From Enterococcus malodoratus ATCC 43197 (GTDB lineage: Bacteria > Bacillota > Bacilli > Lactobacillales > Enterococcaceae): DNA of 64,000 bases. Both the position numbers and the translations under genes were made by a program. Under the pieces are notes generated by a model, which searched no databases, had not been told where the DNA came from, and saw nothing but the letters and a program-made list of their open reading frames with translations. This document shows, piece after piece, positions 7,472-17,286 of the stretch. The number at the start of each line of letters is the position of its first letter. The first letter of the stretch is position 1. The stretch covers positions 1,054,001 to 1,118,000 of the forward strand of contig NZ_KE136482.1 in assembly GCF_000407185.1 (NCBI RefSeq). Direction: 5' to 3'.

Positions 7472-8419
7472 TCATACTTTCATAACCAATTCTTCCCATA
7501 TCGTCTGACGAAGCGGCGACAAAGGATACAACTCATGCCCCATCTCATCTGTGGGTTCCAAGGATAAAACACTGATCACTACATTCTTCTTAGGAATCAA
7601 AATGCAGTATTGCCCAAGAATTCCCCACATAAATACCACATCATTTGCGCCATCAATCCATATTTGATACCCATAACCTGCCTTAACCGGAGGATCGTTT
7701 GGTACAAACTCTGTGCTTTCATAATGCGGAGTAAGCATTTCATCTATGAACGCCTCCGACAAAATGCGTTTCCGATTGTACACACCCTTATTTAGTAAAA
7801 GCTGACCAAAATTTCCAACCTCATCCACGCTTAACTGCAGTGCATTGGCCGCTATCGTATGCCCCATCGGACAGCTCGTCCATTCGACATTATGAATCTC
7901 TAAAGGTTCAAAAAGTCGATACCTTAAATATTCTCTCAAATTCTGACCCGATTTCTTTTCGATTAAACAGCCTAAGATATAGGCATTTGCGTTGTTGTAT
8001 AGAAAAGTTGTTCCCGGTTCATTAAGAAATGGCGCATGTTTAAAAAAATAACGGACCCAATCTCGTTCATGCTTCCGTTCATATCCCGCTCTGCGAAGCA
8101 TTCTTTCACTTACACCCGAAGTCATCGTCAATAAATCTTTAACCGTTATTTTTAAAGCGTTCTCATTTGTTGTGTCGTAGCTTTCTTCCAGAAAACTATC
8201 GGCGATTCGATCATCTAACGTGATCAACCCTTCCTTTATAGCGATCCCTACACCTACCGCAGCAAACGTTTTTGAAATGGAGTACGCTTCAAACCTTGGT
8301 TTTGCAGGAAATCTCGTCCATTCATCAACCACTTGACCGTCCTTTCGAATCTGGGCAGCTAAAACATATAGCTTCTTTTCCTCCGTCTCCTTTAAAAACG
8401 CCTCTACCAATCCTGTCAT
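7472..8419 (-). CDS. Serine hydrolase, beta-lactamase-like family (cytoplasmic)
   Basis: 315 residues without a signal peptide. The S-x-x-K nucleophile is in EAYSISKTFAAVG (around residue 50), the second motif is YNNAN (Y-x-N), and LTMTSGVSER and GRILSEAFIDEM-like segments complete the class C beta-lactamase/esterase fold. The start is supported by AGGAGG nine bases upstream. It stands alone between terminators. The substrate is unknown. It is related in family, but not closely, to the partial gene at 1-499, which is exported. Confidence 0.85.
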   Translation of the reverse strand: MTGLVEAFLKETEEKKLYVLAAQIRKDGQVVDEWTRFPAKPRFEAYSISKTFAAVGVGIAIKEGLITLDDRIADSFLEESYDTTNENALKITVKDLLTMTSGVSERMLRRAGYERKHERDWVRYFFKHAPFLNEPGTTFLYNNANAYILGCLIEKKSGQNLREYLRYRLFEPLEIHNVEWTSCPMGHTIAANALQLSVDEVGNFGQLLLNKGVYNRKRILSEAFIDEMLTPHYESTEFVPNDPPVKAGYGYQIWIDGANDVVFMWGILGQYCILIPKKNVVISVLSLEPTDEMGHELYPLSPLRQTIWEELVMKV

Positions 8420-8831
8420 CGGAACACCCTCCTATTCGTTATTTATATTGACACCTTTATAAGGTGAACATGGGCAGAAAGACATCGTTCTAATTGATAA
8501 AAAAAGGACTGCAAGCTGCTAAATTTCGAACATCCTTTTACATGATTTGTTCAATAAACATAGCATGAAGAATGGCGGTATGTAAATACGGGCGGATTTT
8601 GAAACTCTTCGTGGATTCGGCGAGCACTCTTATTCAATTGGATAAGCGTTATCTCCTTTTTTTAGCGCAATTTGTATTCAGCAACCTAGAATATTGAAGG
8701 TGTCGATTATTTAGACAGCTATCCAGATAACTTGGAATAACCGAAACTAGAGTAAAAAATCTAATAAGATGCTTTTAAAATATCATCATTTAAGATACGA
8801 ATTCGCATACCCCGAAAAATATCTTCTCTCT
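8420..8831. other. Intergenic region, no gene seen
   Basis: About 410 bases of AT-rich DNA with no frame of convincing coding character and no strong hairpin. It must hold the promoter of the 7472-8419 gene, but I could not pick a clear -35/-10 pair. Confidence 0.5.
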
Positions 8832-9632
8832 TTAGTTCAGCAATTTCTGATATCCAAATAGTTCAATTTGAGTTAACGCTGGAAATGGTGACTCATCTTC
8901 TGCTTTGACCAGCTGTTTCAATGTAGCAGTGGTTACTGTTCGTGGAGAGAAGGTGAAATATTGCGTTTCTACCACATCTCTCGTAGCAAATATTTCTTCT
9001 GAACCATCGGAAAAGGCTATGGTTACTTGTTTCCAATAACTATCATGGGGAAAATCAGCACGTAATACCAATCCAAGCTTATCGAGTTCAACTTCTCGGC
9101 CAAAATCAATTGTGATTTCAGCATCTTTTTGCTGATTGATCCCCCAAGATTGATAGGGGTACGATCCATGATCTCCGTTGGCCAAAATTCCATCAATTGC
9201 ATTTCTAGCAAAAAAAGTCGCATCGTTTCGTGTTTCAACATTTGCATAAGCGTGCGGATAAACATTGTCCACATCTTTTTGATCATGAGGATTGAGCGCC
9301 CAGTTACGATAGCTGGTCTGTTCTTCAGCAAAAGCCTTTCTGACAAAAAAGTAATGCTTCTCGTCAAGAAAAGCCGCTGGTGGATAGACCTCTCGCAATT
9401 TTTCCGTCATGGGAATTTCATAGACCCACTCGCCTTTTGATAAATACACTAAAGAGGAGCCCATTGCATTGTCTAGTTGGACGTAAACTAATTGTTTTTC
9501 TGCGGTTACAACTTTGAATTTATCTCCTGCTTGAAAAGTATACTTTTTCGTTGCCAAAACTACTTCATCCACCCCGCTGCTACTCAGAACTATTTCATTT
9601 TTTTGATTAATTATTGATATTTCTATTTGCAT
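8832..9632 (-). CDS. Hypothetical protein with discoidin-like (F5/8 type C) carbohydrate-binding domain
   Basis: 266 residues, no signal peptide. Residues about 125-262 (NVETRNDATFFARNAIDGIL, SYPYQSWGINQQKDAEITIDFG, KQVTIAFSDGSEE) follow the pattern of discoidin/F5-8C galactose-binding-like domains. The first 100 residues form a separate beta-rich unit. It sits just past the terminator of the glycosaminoglycan operon and probably belongs to the same pathway, perhaps handling an oligosaccharide in the cytosol. No catalytic motif is apparent. Confidence 0.6.
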   Translation of the reverse strand: MQIEISIINQKNEIVLSSSGVDEVVLATKKYTFQAGDKFKVVTAEKQLVYVQLDNAMGSSLVYLSKGEWVYEIPMTEKLREVYPPAAFLDEKHYFFVRKAFAEEQTSYRNWALNPHDQKDVDNVYPHAYANVETRNDATFFARNAIDGILANGDHGSYPYQSWGINQQKDAEITIDFGREVELDKLGLVLRADFPHDSYWKQVTIAFSDGSEEIFATRDVVETQYFTFSPRTVTTATLKQLVKAEDESPFPALTQIELFGYQKLLN

Positions 9633-9686
9633 ACTATCCTTGCTCCTTTTACTTTTTTCTTTAAAAAATTACCCGTAATAAATAAA

Positions 9687-9721
9687 AAGAGAGGCGGCTT
9701 TGACCGTTTCCTCTCCTCTTT
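9687..9721 (-). terminator. Terminator of the kdu/kdg operon
   Basis: AAAGAGAGG at 9687-9695 pairs with the CCTCTC/CTTT side near 9709-9721, with an inner CGG/CCG pair. The minus-strand continuation is TTTTTATTTATT. It separates kduD from the gene at 8832-9632. Confidence 0.7.
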
Positions 9722-9727
9722 ATTTTC

Positions 9728-10531
9728 TTAAGGTTGTTTACCAATATAAGCTAAAATTCCGCCATCAACATACAGAACATGACCATTTACAAAGTCAGAG
9801 GCCTGTGAGGCAAGAAAGACTGATGGACCCGCAAGATCGACCGGATCACCCCAGCGTGCTGCTGGTGTACGACCGACGATAAATTGATCAAATGGATGAC
9901 GTTCCCCGTTTTCTTGCAGTTCTCTCAGCGGCGCAGTTTGCGGTGTCGCAATATAACCAGGACCGATACCGTTGCACTGGATATTGAATTGACCATATTC
10001 AGAAGCAATATTTTTTGTCAGCATCTTCAAACCACCCTTTGCCGCGGCATAAGCACTAACAGTCTCACGACCTAATTCACTCATCATCGAGCAAATATTA
10101 ATAATTTTACCCCCGCCTTTTTCGATCATCTCAGGAATAACCGCTTTTGACATAATAAACGGCGCATTCAAATCGACATCGATGACTTGGCGGAAATCCG
10201 TCGCTGACATATCTGTCATTGGAATTCGTTTGATGATTCCAGCATTATTAACTAAAATATCGATTGTACCAACATCTTCTTTGATTTGCTTGACCATTGT
10301 TTGAACTGCTTCTTCATCCGTTACGTCACAGACATAGCCTTTTGCTTCAATGCCTTCTGCTTTGTAATTTGCCAATCCTTCATCGACTGATTCTTGAGTT
10401 AAATTATTGAAAACGATCGTTGCTCCTGCTGCCGCTAATGATTTGGCGATTTCAAAGCCAATTCCATAAACTGCACCCGTAATCAATGCGACTTTCCCAT
10501 CTAAACGAAACATATCCATATTAAAATCCAT
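9728..10531 (-). CDS. kduD: 2-dehydro-3-deoxy-D-gluconate 5-dehydrogenase (KduD/DhuD type SDR)
   Basis: 267-residue short-chain dehydrogenase. The nucleotide-binding TGAVYGIG is at about residue 18, the NNAG motif at about 97, and the catalytic pair YAAAKGG at about 162-166. It reduces the 2,5-diketo-3-deoxygluconate made by KduI to 2-keto-3-deoxygluconate, using NAD(P)H. It follows kduI by 23 bases in the same operon, which strongly supports the assignment. The start at 10531 has GGGAG close by. Confidence 0.9.
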   Translation of the reverse strand: MDFNMDMFRLDGKVALITGAVYGIGFEIAKSLAAAGATIVFNNLTQESVDEGLANYKAEGIEAKGYVCDVTDEEAVQTMVKQIKEDVGTIDILVNNAGIIKRIPMTDMSATDFRQVIDVDLNAPFIMSKAVIPEMIEKGGGKIINICSMMSELGRETVSAYAAAKGGLKMLTKNIASEYGQFNIQCNGIGPGYIATPQTAPLRELQENGERHPFDQFIVGRTPAARWGDPVDLAGPSVFLASQASDFVNGHVLYVDGGILAYIGKQP

Positions 10532-10554
10532 CTATTCTCCCACTTTCATTCGTT

Positions 10555-11394
10555 CTATTTTAGTTCATCCATTGGAACCATATCCATGTCGGTATAAGTG
10601 ATATTCTCTCCACACATCGCCCAGATAAATGAATAGTTGCTTGTTCCTACACCTGAATGGATCGACCAACTCGGTGAAATCACGGCTTGTTCATTCCCCA
10701 TTACCAGATGCTTTGTCTCAGCTGGTTCACCCATCATATGGAAAATTTTTGTATCTTCCGCCATATCAAAGTAAACATACGCTTCCATTCGGCGTTCATG
10801 CGTATGACACGGCATGGTATTCCAAGCACTGCCCGGCTCTAAAATCGTATAGCCCATTTGCAGCTGACAGCTTTCACAAATATTGGGATGAATATATTGA
10901 TAAATTTTACGTTCATTTAATGTCAATGCTTCCCCAGTTTCCATTGGCTTAATCTCATCAATACTGATTTTTACATTTGGGTATTTGTGATGCGCCGGAG
11001 CAGAACTAACGTAAAATTTCGCAGGATCAGCTGCATCTTCTGAAGAAAAAATCACTTGTCGAGTTTCTTTCCCGATATAATAGCCATCTTGCTTCTTCAT
11101 CGCTTCTTTTTGACCGTCGATTTCAATAAAACCCGGACCGCCAATATTAATAACTCCTAATTCACGCCGTTCCAAGAAATAATCGACACCTAATTCTTTG
11201 TTCAAAATGATCTCCAACGACTCAGCCGTCGGTGCTACGCCGCCAAAGATCATGCGATCATTGTGGGTATACGTCAAACTGACTTCACCAGGTACAAATA
11301 CTTTTTCAACTAAAAACTCTTCCCTCAATTCATCTGTTGAATAATGACGAATATCCTTTGGACTATGCGTATATCTCGTTTCCATATTCTGCAT
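10555..11394 (-). CDS. kduI: 5-dehydro-4-deoxy-D-glucuronate isomerase
   Basis: 279 residues, the normal KduI length, cupin-type fold. The metal ligands are recognisable in MPCHTHERRMEAY (two His and a Glu) and in SWSIHSGVGTSNY. It converts 4-deoxy-5-ketouronate, released as unsaturated uronic acid by the GH88 enzyme upstream, into 3-deoxy-glycero-2,5-hexodiulosonate. It is the fifth step-gene of the glycosaminoglycan operon, 23 bases before kduD. The ribosome-binding site is GAGGG. Confidence 0.93.
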   Translation of the reverse strand: MQNMETRYTHSPKDIRHYSTDELREEFLVEKVFVPGEVSLTYTHNDRMIFGGVAPTAESLEIILNKELGVDYFLERRELGVINIGGPGFIEIDGQKEAMKKQDGYYIGKETRQVIFSSEDAADPAKFYVSSAPAHHKYPNVKISIDEIKPMETGEALTLNERKIYQYIHPNICESCQLQMGYTILEPGSAWNTMPCHTHERRMEAYVYFDMAEDTKIFHMMGEPAETKHLVMGNEQAVISPSWSIHSGVGTSNYSFIWAMCGENITYTDMDMVPMDELK

Positions 11395-11420
11395 GTTTAT
11401 TTCCCTCTTTTACTTAATAT

Positions 11421-12422
11421 TTAACGAACGATTCGACCAGAACCTGCTGTCAAAAATTGTTCGATCTCTATTTCTGAAAATTGATTACAATCCCCATGAA
11501 CAGTATGCTTCAATGCTGATGCAGCCGTAGCAAACTCAACGGTTCTTTGCCCGTCAAAATCTGAGATCAATCCATGCAAGATCCCCGCCGCAAAAGCATC
11601 ACCGCCGCCAACTCGATCAACGATCGGATTTATCTTATGAACTTCTGACTCATAATACGTATTCTCCAGCCATAAAGTCTCTACTAACTGGTTGCTGCTA
11701 GCCGAATAAACGATCCTTTTCGTTGAATAGAAGCATTTAATATTGGGAAACTGCTGCTGCATTTGTTGATAATAATAAACAAATCCTGAGTTCATCCGAT
11801 CTTCTGGAACCCCCAATAAATAGCGCGCATCCAAATCTCCAGCTGAACAATAATCAACATAAGGCAAGATTTCTTTTAGTGCTTTCCCTGCTGCAGCCTG
11901 ACTCCACAGTTTCCCGCGATAATTAATATCAAAGCTGACTAACACACCAAATTTCTTTGCGGCTTTCACTAATTCAACCGTCCATTGACACCATTGCACT
12001 GATAAAGCTGCTGTAATGCCTGAAATATGAAATAGCTCAATCCCAGAAAAAAGCTTTTCATAAGACCATGGAAACTCGGCTGCTTCTGCAAAGCTTGACC
12101 CCGCTCGATCATAAGTAACACTAGCAGCACGTTCACCGATCCCCGCTTCCATGTAATAAGTTCCTAAACGCGCTCCGCCAAGTTGTACAAAATCACTCAT
12201 CACACCGTTTCGACGCAAATGTTTCACTGCCGCTTGACCTAATGAGTTATCAGGTACTTTACTTGCAAAAGAAACCTGATGACCAAAATTGGCTAATGAA
12301 ATAGCTACATTTGCCTCGCCGCCGCCATAGTGACAGTCCAATTGCTGTGTTTCGTTTAGACGAACACCTATATCCGTTGAAAGTCGCAGCATAATTTCGC
12401 CTAAAGTTAGTATCTTTGCCAT
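11421..12422 (-). CDS. kdgK: 2-keto-3-deoxygluconate kinase (PfkB family)
   Basis: 333 residues of the PfkB/ribokinase family. The N-terminal GEIMLRLS and GGGEANVAISLANFG motifs bind sugar. The C-terminal DRVGGGDAFAAGILHGL contains the catalytic aspartate and anion hole (a GGGD variant of the usual GAGD). It phosphorylates 2-keto-3-deoxygluconate to KDPG, the substrate of the neighbouring aldolase gene, which ends three bases upstream. The family assignment is secure and the substrate comes from context. Confidence 0.9.
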   Translation of the reverse strand: MAKILTLGEIMLRLSTDIGVRLNETQQLDCHYGGGEANVAISLANFGHQVSFASKVPDNSLGQAAVKHLRRNGVMSDFVQLGGARLGTYYMEAGIGERAASVTYDRAGSSFAEAAEFPWSYEKLFSGIELFHISGITAALSVQWCQWTVELVKAAKKFGVLVSFDINYRGKLWSQAAAGKALKEILPYVDYCSAGDLDARYLLGVPEDRMNSGFVYYYQQMQQQFPNIKCFYSTKRIVYSASSNQLVETLWLENTYYESEVHKINPIVDRVGGGDAFAAGILHGLISDFDGQRTVEFATAASALKHTVHGDCNQFSEIEIEQFLTAGSGRIVR

Positions 12423-12424
12423 AA

Positions 12425-13072
12425 TTAGTTTTCCTTTATTTCTCTAAATTGGGCCATATATTGTTTAGCCAAAGCCGTTACCTTACCAAACTCACCTGTT
12501 TTAGCGTGAGCTAATAAGTTCCCACCAACACCCACTGCCGTCACACCTGCCTCAAACCATGAGGCCATATTATCCAGACTAACACCGCCTGTAGGCATAA
12601 TATTCAGGTACGGCAAAGGCGCTTGAAATGCAGAGATAATACTCGGACCATAGGTACTTCCCGGAAATAACTTCACGATATCTACTCCGCTCTTCAAAGC
12701 TGTCTGCATCTCATTAATTGTCATACATCCTGGCAAGTAAGGAACTTGATACAAGTTACAAATTTCAGCTGTCTCCCGATCAAAGCTAGGACTGACAATA
12801 TATTCGGCTCCGGCCATTATAGCTAGGCGAGCCGTCACAGCATCTAAAACCGTGCCCGCGCCAATCACGATTTCTTTCTCGTCATGATATGTTTCAACTA
12901 ATGACCGAATGACTTCATCTGCCTGAGGGACTGTAAAAGTCAGTTCTAATCCCATCATTCCGCCCTCTACTACTGCATGACTAACTTTCAAAGCTTCCTC
13001 TTTAGAATCTGCTCGCAATACTGCGATAACTCCCGCATTTTCTAAGCGTTTCAATACTTCAACTTTTTTCAT
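12425..13072 (-). CDS. kdgA: KDPG aldolase (2-keto-3-deoxy-6-phosphogluconate aldolase)
   Basis: 215-residue class I aldolase, TIM barrel. It shows GLELTFTVPQA (glutamate base), IGAGTVLDA, the Schiff-base lysine in DIVKLFPGS, and the phosphate-binding MPTGGVSLDN. It splits KDPG into pyruvate and glyceraldehyde 3-phosphate, the last step of uronate breakdown here. Spacing of two bases to kdgK shows cotranscription. Confidence 0.92.
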   Translation of the reverse strand: MKKVEVLKRLENAGVIAVLRADSKEEALKVSHAVVEGGMMGLELTFTVPQADEVIRSLVETYHDEKEIVIGAGTVLDAVTARLAIMAGAEYIVSPSFDRETAEICNLYQVPYLPGCMTINEMQTALKSGVDIVKLFPGSTYGPSIISAFQAPLPYLNIMPTGGVSLDNMASWFEAGVTAVGVGGNLLAHAKTGEFGKVTALAKQYMAQFREIKEN

Positions 13073-13151
13073 TCGCCTACGCCTTTCTTATAAAGCTTTA
13101 TGGAATCAAATAAACCAACACCAGATTGACTACATCGCGCTATTTCTTTTT

Positions 13152-13568
13152 TTAGATTCCTTCTTCTGGCAGTTCTTCTGTTTCATTGTTTTTTTCAAAA
13201 AGCACAATGTTGCTCTTTCCAGCCTGTACGACTGTTTCAGCAATTTCAAATGGGTCGGTGACGCTATTTCGCATCATCAAGCCTTCTAATAGCATTCCTA
13301 AGTTTGTGCCACTCACAACAAAAACTTGATCTTTTCCCTCAGAGAATTCAACACAAGTTTTAAATGGGGTCCCACCCAACAAATCTGTGAAACAAATAGC
13401 TTGATCAAACATTTGAATTTCTGCCGCTACTTTTTGGCGATACTCATCTACCGTCTCCTCGGCTAAAAAGGGAATAATGTTCACATCTTCGAGTTCTCCG
13501 GCAATCATCGCTAAAGCACTCTGCATCCCAATCGAAAATTCACTATGCCCAGTAATTAAAAATTTCAT
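13152..13568 (-). CDS. PTS mannose-class EIIA component
   Basis: 138 residues with the EIIA-man fold. The phosphorylatable histidine is in the N-terminal LITGHSEFSIGM, and FTDLLGGTPF and VVSGTNLGMLLE follow. It passes phosphate from HPr to the EIIB encoded at 17287. It lies between the aldolase and the heparinase-type gene. The matching IIB, IIC and IID genes are in the same operon, so this PTS most likely imports sulfated or plain glycosaminoglycan disaccharides. Confidence 0.9.
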   Translation of the reverse strand: MKFLITGHSEFSIGMQSALAMIAGELEDVNIIPFLAEETVDEYRQKVAAEIQMFDQAICFTDLLGGTPFKTCVEFSEGKDQVFVVSGTNLGMLLEGLMMRNSVTDPFEIAETVVQAGKSNIVLFEKNNETEELPEEGI

Positions 13569-13580
13569 CTCTTTGCTCCT

Positions 13581-15509
13581 TTATTTAATCCGAATCTTTG
13601 CTTCCTTTTGATCAATCAAAACAAGCCGGCCATAAAAAAATTGGCCATATTCACTCACTAATAATTTATTCCCTTTGACAATATCTTCCCGCATAGCAAA
13701 GAGATCAAATTTTTCCGATCCGGCGATTATCCGAAATCCCTTAGCCTGACAGAATTGCTCACTCTCTCCTGCTTGACTCACTTTTATTGGCGTAATTTGG
13801 ATATCCTCTAACGGAGAAATGACTGTAGCTTGAATTTCTTTTCCCGTTTTGTAACAAAACTTGTTTGACAAACGCGGGTGCTCATTCAGCTGGTTATAAA
13901 TCTCTGATCCTTTTACCGCTGATTGCTGTGTTTGACCTCCAGCAAAAAGGAGTGTGTACTTATGCTTATTCGTAGTTAAAGCAAACCGATGCGCTTCCTT
14001 TTGACAATTTATCGCCGGTGCTAAATTATAGGTACTCGTAATTTCAGTCTCTTTCTGTCCTGCAAAGCTATCAATAATAACTACGGAGTTGATCGACTTT
14101 AAATAGATGAAGCTGCGCTCAAAAATCATTGGATTCTGATCCGCCTTATCCAGCCAGCCGCATTCCGCAAAAAAACCGACAGAAAGTTCTTTTATTTGCT
14201 GAAATAAAGGAGTCGGTAATTTGTCATAGCCCCACGTATCAGAAACTAAAGTATGGGGATTTTCTGCGATAAACATCGTATTGTGGGCAGCGCACTCTTT
14301 TAGCCGAAGCCGCTCTGATTTGTTGACATAGCTGTAACGACCACTATCAGAAAACAAGTCATCCCCTTGTAGTTGTAGTGTAAATCCACCTGTAGAAGCA
14401 TGACCATGTGCGCTCCCATGCAGACCGTTAAAAAGTGTGAAATAGATATCCTCTGTTTTGTACGCCATCAGCCCACTTGATTCGCCACGAAAAAGTTCTT
14501 TTGGCTTCATTGTTTCCCAGATTCTTTCTTCATAAAGATCCCCCGTCCAAAGCCTTGCTATATTCGCAGACATGGAGGGCTCATATAAGAAACCTAATTT
14601 GCGATAGATATCATATACGTAATGAAAGTTGACATGATCACTATCATTGATCGGATTTAGGATATCTTGGTTGTCCGCCAAATAATGGGTAGAGAAAATA
14701 GGTGTTTTTAATTTCGTGCGAAGATTCAATGGTAACTGGACTTCAAGATATTCAGAAATCTGCAGTAGATACACGAATGTCATCAAAACTTCGTGCTGGT
14801 ACAGCGGGCTCTGCTCCCAGTGAATCCCATCTGAATAGAATTGTAGGTCAAGCTGTTCAGCTAAACGAGACCATATTAGATCCCTCTGTTTACTGGTCAC
14901 CAGTTCTGGAAGAAATAAATCAATAGCTGCCATTCCGCCAATTGCCAACACACCCCAATTACTGAGCCTGTATTTATCGATATAGGACCGCTCCAAATAG
15001 TCCAGATGGATCAGCAAGGCGTTTTGTAGCACATCATCGATTCCTAGTTGTTTGAAATCAGCGATCGGAATATACGTTAAACTTTTCATCCAGTTTGTTA
15101 CTCGAATCCCAACATCTAACGGACGCCAGACATCCCTATTCGTCGAATTTGGTTCACCCTCATCGTTAATAAAATCAATAAGCAAACTGTGCCATTTCTG
15201 TAAGTAACATTCTTTTTTAGTTAGCGCATATGCTTGTGCCAGATCTACAAGAAAGCTTTGACGACTCAACATAAAGAGCCATTCTGGATCATCAGCAGGA
15301 TACCGATTCCACGCATACTCTTTTAAAGAATACGGAATGGAGCAAGCTTCCATATCCATCGCATCATTGTAAATAATCTGATCTTTCAGCAAATAAGAAG
15401 AACGTTCAAAAAGTGGCTTCAAAAATTGTGACTGTTGCTCCAAGTACTCTGAAAGCCAATCTTGCTGAAAAAATTTTAGTTGGTAGTCTTCGATTCTTTG
15501 AAGATTCAT
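13581..15509 (-). CDS. Heparinase II/III family protein (oligo-glycosaminoglycan lyase)
   Basis: 642 residues: an N-terminal alpha/alpha toroid (about 1-350, with SNWGVLAIGGMAAI) and a C-terminal beta-sandwich. The conserved hinge FNGLHGSAHGHASTGGFTLQLQG holds the His residues usual for heparinase II/III-like lyases, followed by FSDSGRYSYVN. There is no signal peptide, so it acts on imported oligosaccharides. In streptococcal hyaluronate loci the corresponding gene also sits between PTS genes. The precise substrate (hyaluronan, chondroitin or heparin fragments) is not decided by the sequence. Confidence 0.85.
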   Translation of the reverse strand: MNLQRIEDYQLKFFQQDWLSEYLEQQSQFLKPLFERSSYLLKDQIIYNDAMDMEACSIPYSLKEYAWNRYPADDPEWLFMLSRQSFLVDLAQAYALTKKECYLQKWHSLLIDFINDEGEPNSTNRDVWRPLDVGIRVTNWMKSLTYIPIADFKQLGIDDVLQNALLIHLDYLERSYIDKYRLSNWGVLAIGGMAAIDLFLPELVTSKQRDLIWSRLAEQLDLQFYSDGIHWEQSPLYQHEVLMTFVYLLQISEYLEVQLPLNLRTKLKTPIFSTHYLADNQDILNPINDSDHVNFHYVYDIYRKLGFLYEPSMSANIARLWTGDLYEERIWETMKPKELFRGESSGLMAYKTEDIYFTLFNGLHGSAHGHASTGGFTLQLQGDDLFSDSGRYSYVNKSERLRLKECAAHNTMFIAENPHTLVSDTWGYDKLPTPLFQQIKELSVGFFAECGWLDKADQNPMIFERSFIYLKSINSVVIIDSFAGQKETEITSTYNLAPAINCQKEAHRFALTTNKHKYTLLFAGGQTQQSAVKGSEIYNQLNEHPRLSNKFCYKTGKEIQATVISPLEDIQITPIKVSQAGESEQFCQAKGFRIIAGSEKFDLFAMREDIVKGNKLLVSEYGQFFYGRLVLIDQKEAKIRIK

Positions 15510-15649
15510 CGTGTTCCCGCTTTCAAATTTTTATTCGCCTCAGGCTTAAAATTACAGTATGCTTCCTCATTCACTTCGAAAAGTGACAAATACGGAGACA
15601 AGAACATTTTTTCAAAATTAAAAATCTTGTTTCTGATTCCCCTCGTTTA

Positions 15650-16465
15650 CTATGCCAAAATTCCTAGGACAGACGCTGCTATCCCAATAGCAAATAGTAA
15701 GACCAATAGTTTATACGTGTTCCAATTTCTCTTCTTGATCAAATAGAACACTAAGATAGTTAAAATTACTGGAAGCATTTTAGGCATAATCTTATCTAAA
15801 ATATCCTGAATAGCGATTACTTGTTTTTCACCGGATTCAACGTGATGCGAATACTTTATGGCGATATTGGCCTTAACAAATGATGTAGCTAATGCGGCTA
15901 TAACAGTCACTCCGACAATATTGGCTGCCGAAGAAATTTTGCCGATCTTATCACTTAACGTTTCAATGACACTCGTTCCAAGTTTAAAGCCCAAATAACC
16001 CATTAATAATTTGATAATCAACATTGAGATTAACATTGAAAACCAAAAGCCCATCGGCGCAAAACCCAAACCATCCATTGCTAAACCGGCAAAGATCGTT
16101 GAAAATAAAGGAGCAATCCCAAATTGAGCGATTGAGTCGCCAATTCCTGATAGCGGCCCCATAAGCGCCATTTTAATGCTGCGTGTGTCCGAGATACTTT
16201 GGTCATTGTCATACATCGCTAACTGCATACTGGTAATGAAGGGCAGCATTTGAGGGTTGGTATTATAAAACTCTAAGTTTGCACTAGCCGTTTCTTTCAG
16301 TTTCTCTGGTTCATCTTTATAGATTTTCTTTAGCGCCGGCATGATCGTGTATAAGTAACTAATCCCTTGATAAGAGGTATAGTTAAAAGCGTTCTGTAAT
16401 AAATACGACCGCAGAGCTGTCTTCATATAGTCTTTTTGCGTTAGTTTAGGTGTCCTAGATTCCAT
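15650..16465 (-). CDS. PTS mannose-class EIID component
   Basis: 271 residues. It begins LTQKDYMKTALRSYLLQNAFNY, a standard EIID start, and continues with MGPLSGIGDSIAQ and C-terminal membrane segments. It forms the membrane channel with the EIIC encoded just upstream, whose frame it overlaps by 11 bases. The 140-base gap before the lyase gene contains no clear terminator. Confidence 0.92.
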   Translation of the reverse strand: MESRTPKLTQKDYMKTALRSYLLQNAFNYTSYQGISYLYTIMPALKKIYKDEPEKLKETASANLEFYNTNPQMLPFITSMQLAMYDNDQSISDTRSIKMALMGPLSGIGDSIAQFGIAPLFSTIFAGLAMDGLGFAPMGFWFSMLISMLIIKLLMGYLGFKLGTSVIETLSDKIGKISSAANIVGVTVIAALATSFVKANIAIKYSHHVESGEKQVIAIQDILDKIMPKMLPVILTILVFYLIKKRNWNTYKLLVLLFAIGIAASVLGILA

Positions 16466-17270
16466 TACTAAAATCCTCCTCTTCCATCAAGGTGGTTTGG
16501 CTGTTTCCTTTTGTGCTCTCTTCCCCAACAATCGTTTTATCTTTTCCATAATATTGAATCAACGCAAAGACAGTTCCTACCATTGCAACAGCCATCGTAG
16601 GCAGTTCCAAATATGCTGCACAAATATACCCTAATAACACATAAGGCGTCAGACTCTTTTCGAGCATCACAGACATGATCATCGCAAAACCTATCGCTGG
16701 AATAAGCCCGCCCGCAACTGAAAAACCATTGATCAGCCAGCTTGGTAGCGCTTCAACAAATGCCTGCAATCCAGGACGACTCAATGCCGCTAATAACCCG
16801 ATCAGAAATCCTGCAACGGAAAAAGCAATATATGTTGAATTAGCAATCAGATTAAAGCGTTTATATTTGCCTTGTTCAATTGCATTCCTCGACCATTTAA
16901 CATTCCCAGAAAATATGGTATAGATCGCCGTCGTTACCAATTGGAACAATACGGCAAAAGGAAATGATAGTGCCAATGCAGATTCAGGTGTCACTCCTTG
17001 ATGCTTCAGTGTGATAGCCATAATCGTACCAACGATTCCGGGTCCAACTGGATTTGGCGGTACAGTTCCGCCTGCGCCAACACCAAATCCCATATAGGCT
17101 AACTCGGCTAAAGCACCAAATGTTAAGGCTGTTGGAATATCGCCTAAAACAACACCTACAAAAAAGGACATAACCAGTGCACGGTTTGTGTAAATTCCTA
17201 ATAGCTGCCCCGAATAACAAAAAGCTGTAATTAATCCGATCAATATACCTTGAACTAATGAAATCTCCAT
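16455..17270 (-). CDS. PTS mannose-class EIIC component
   Basis: 271-residue integral membrane protein with the EIIC-man signature GAGGTVPPNPVGPGIVG and multiple hydrophobic helices. It forms the translocation pore with EIID. The polar C-terminal tail (STKGNSQTTLMEEED) overlaps the EIID start. It lies in the ugl-PTS operon. Confidence 0.92.
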   Translation of the reverse strand: MEISLVQGILIGLITAFCYSGQLLGIYTNRALVMSFFVGVVLGDIPTALTFGALAELAYMGFGVGAGGTVPPNPVGPGIVGTIMAITLKHQGVTPESALALSFPFAVLFQLVTTAIYTIFSGNVKWSRNAIEQGKYKRFNLIANSTYIAFSVAGFLIGLLAALSRPGLQAFVEALPSWLINGFSVAGGLIPAIGFAMIMSVMLEKSLTPYVLLGYICAAYLELPTMAVAMVGTVFALIQYYGKDKTIVGEESTKGNSQTTLMEEEDFSNGI

Positions 17271-17286
17271 CTGCTTCTCCTTCTAA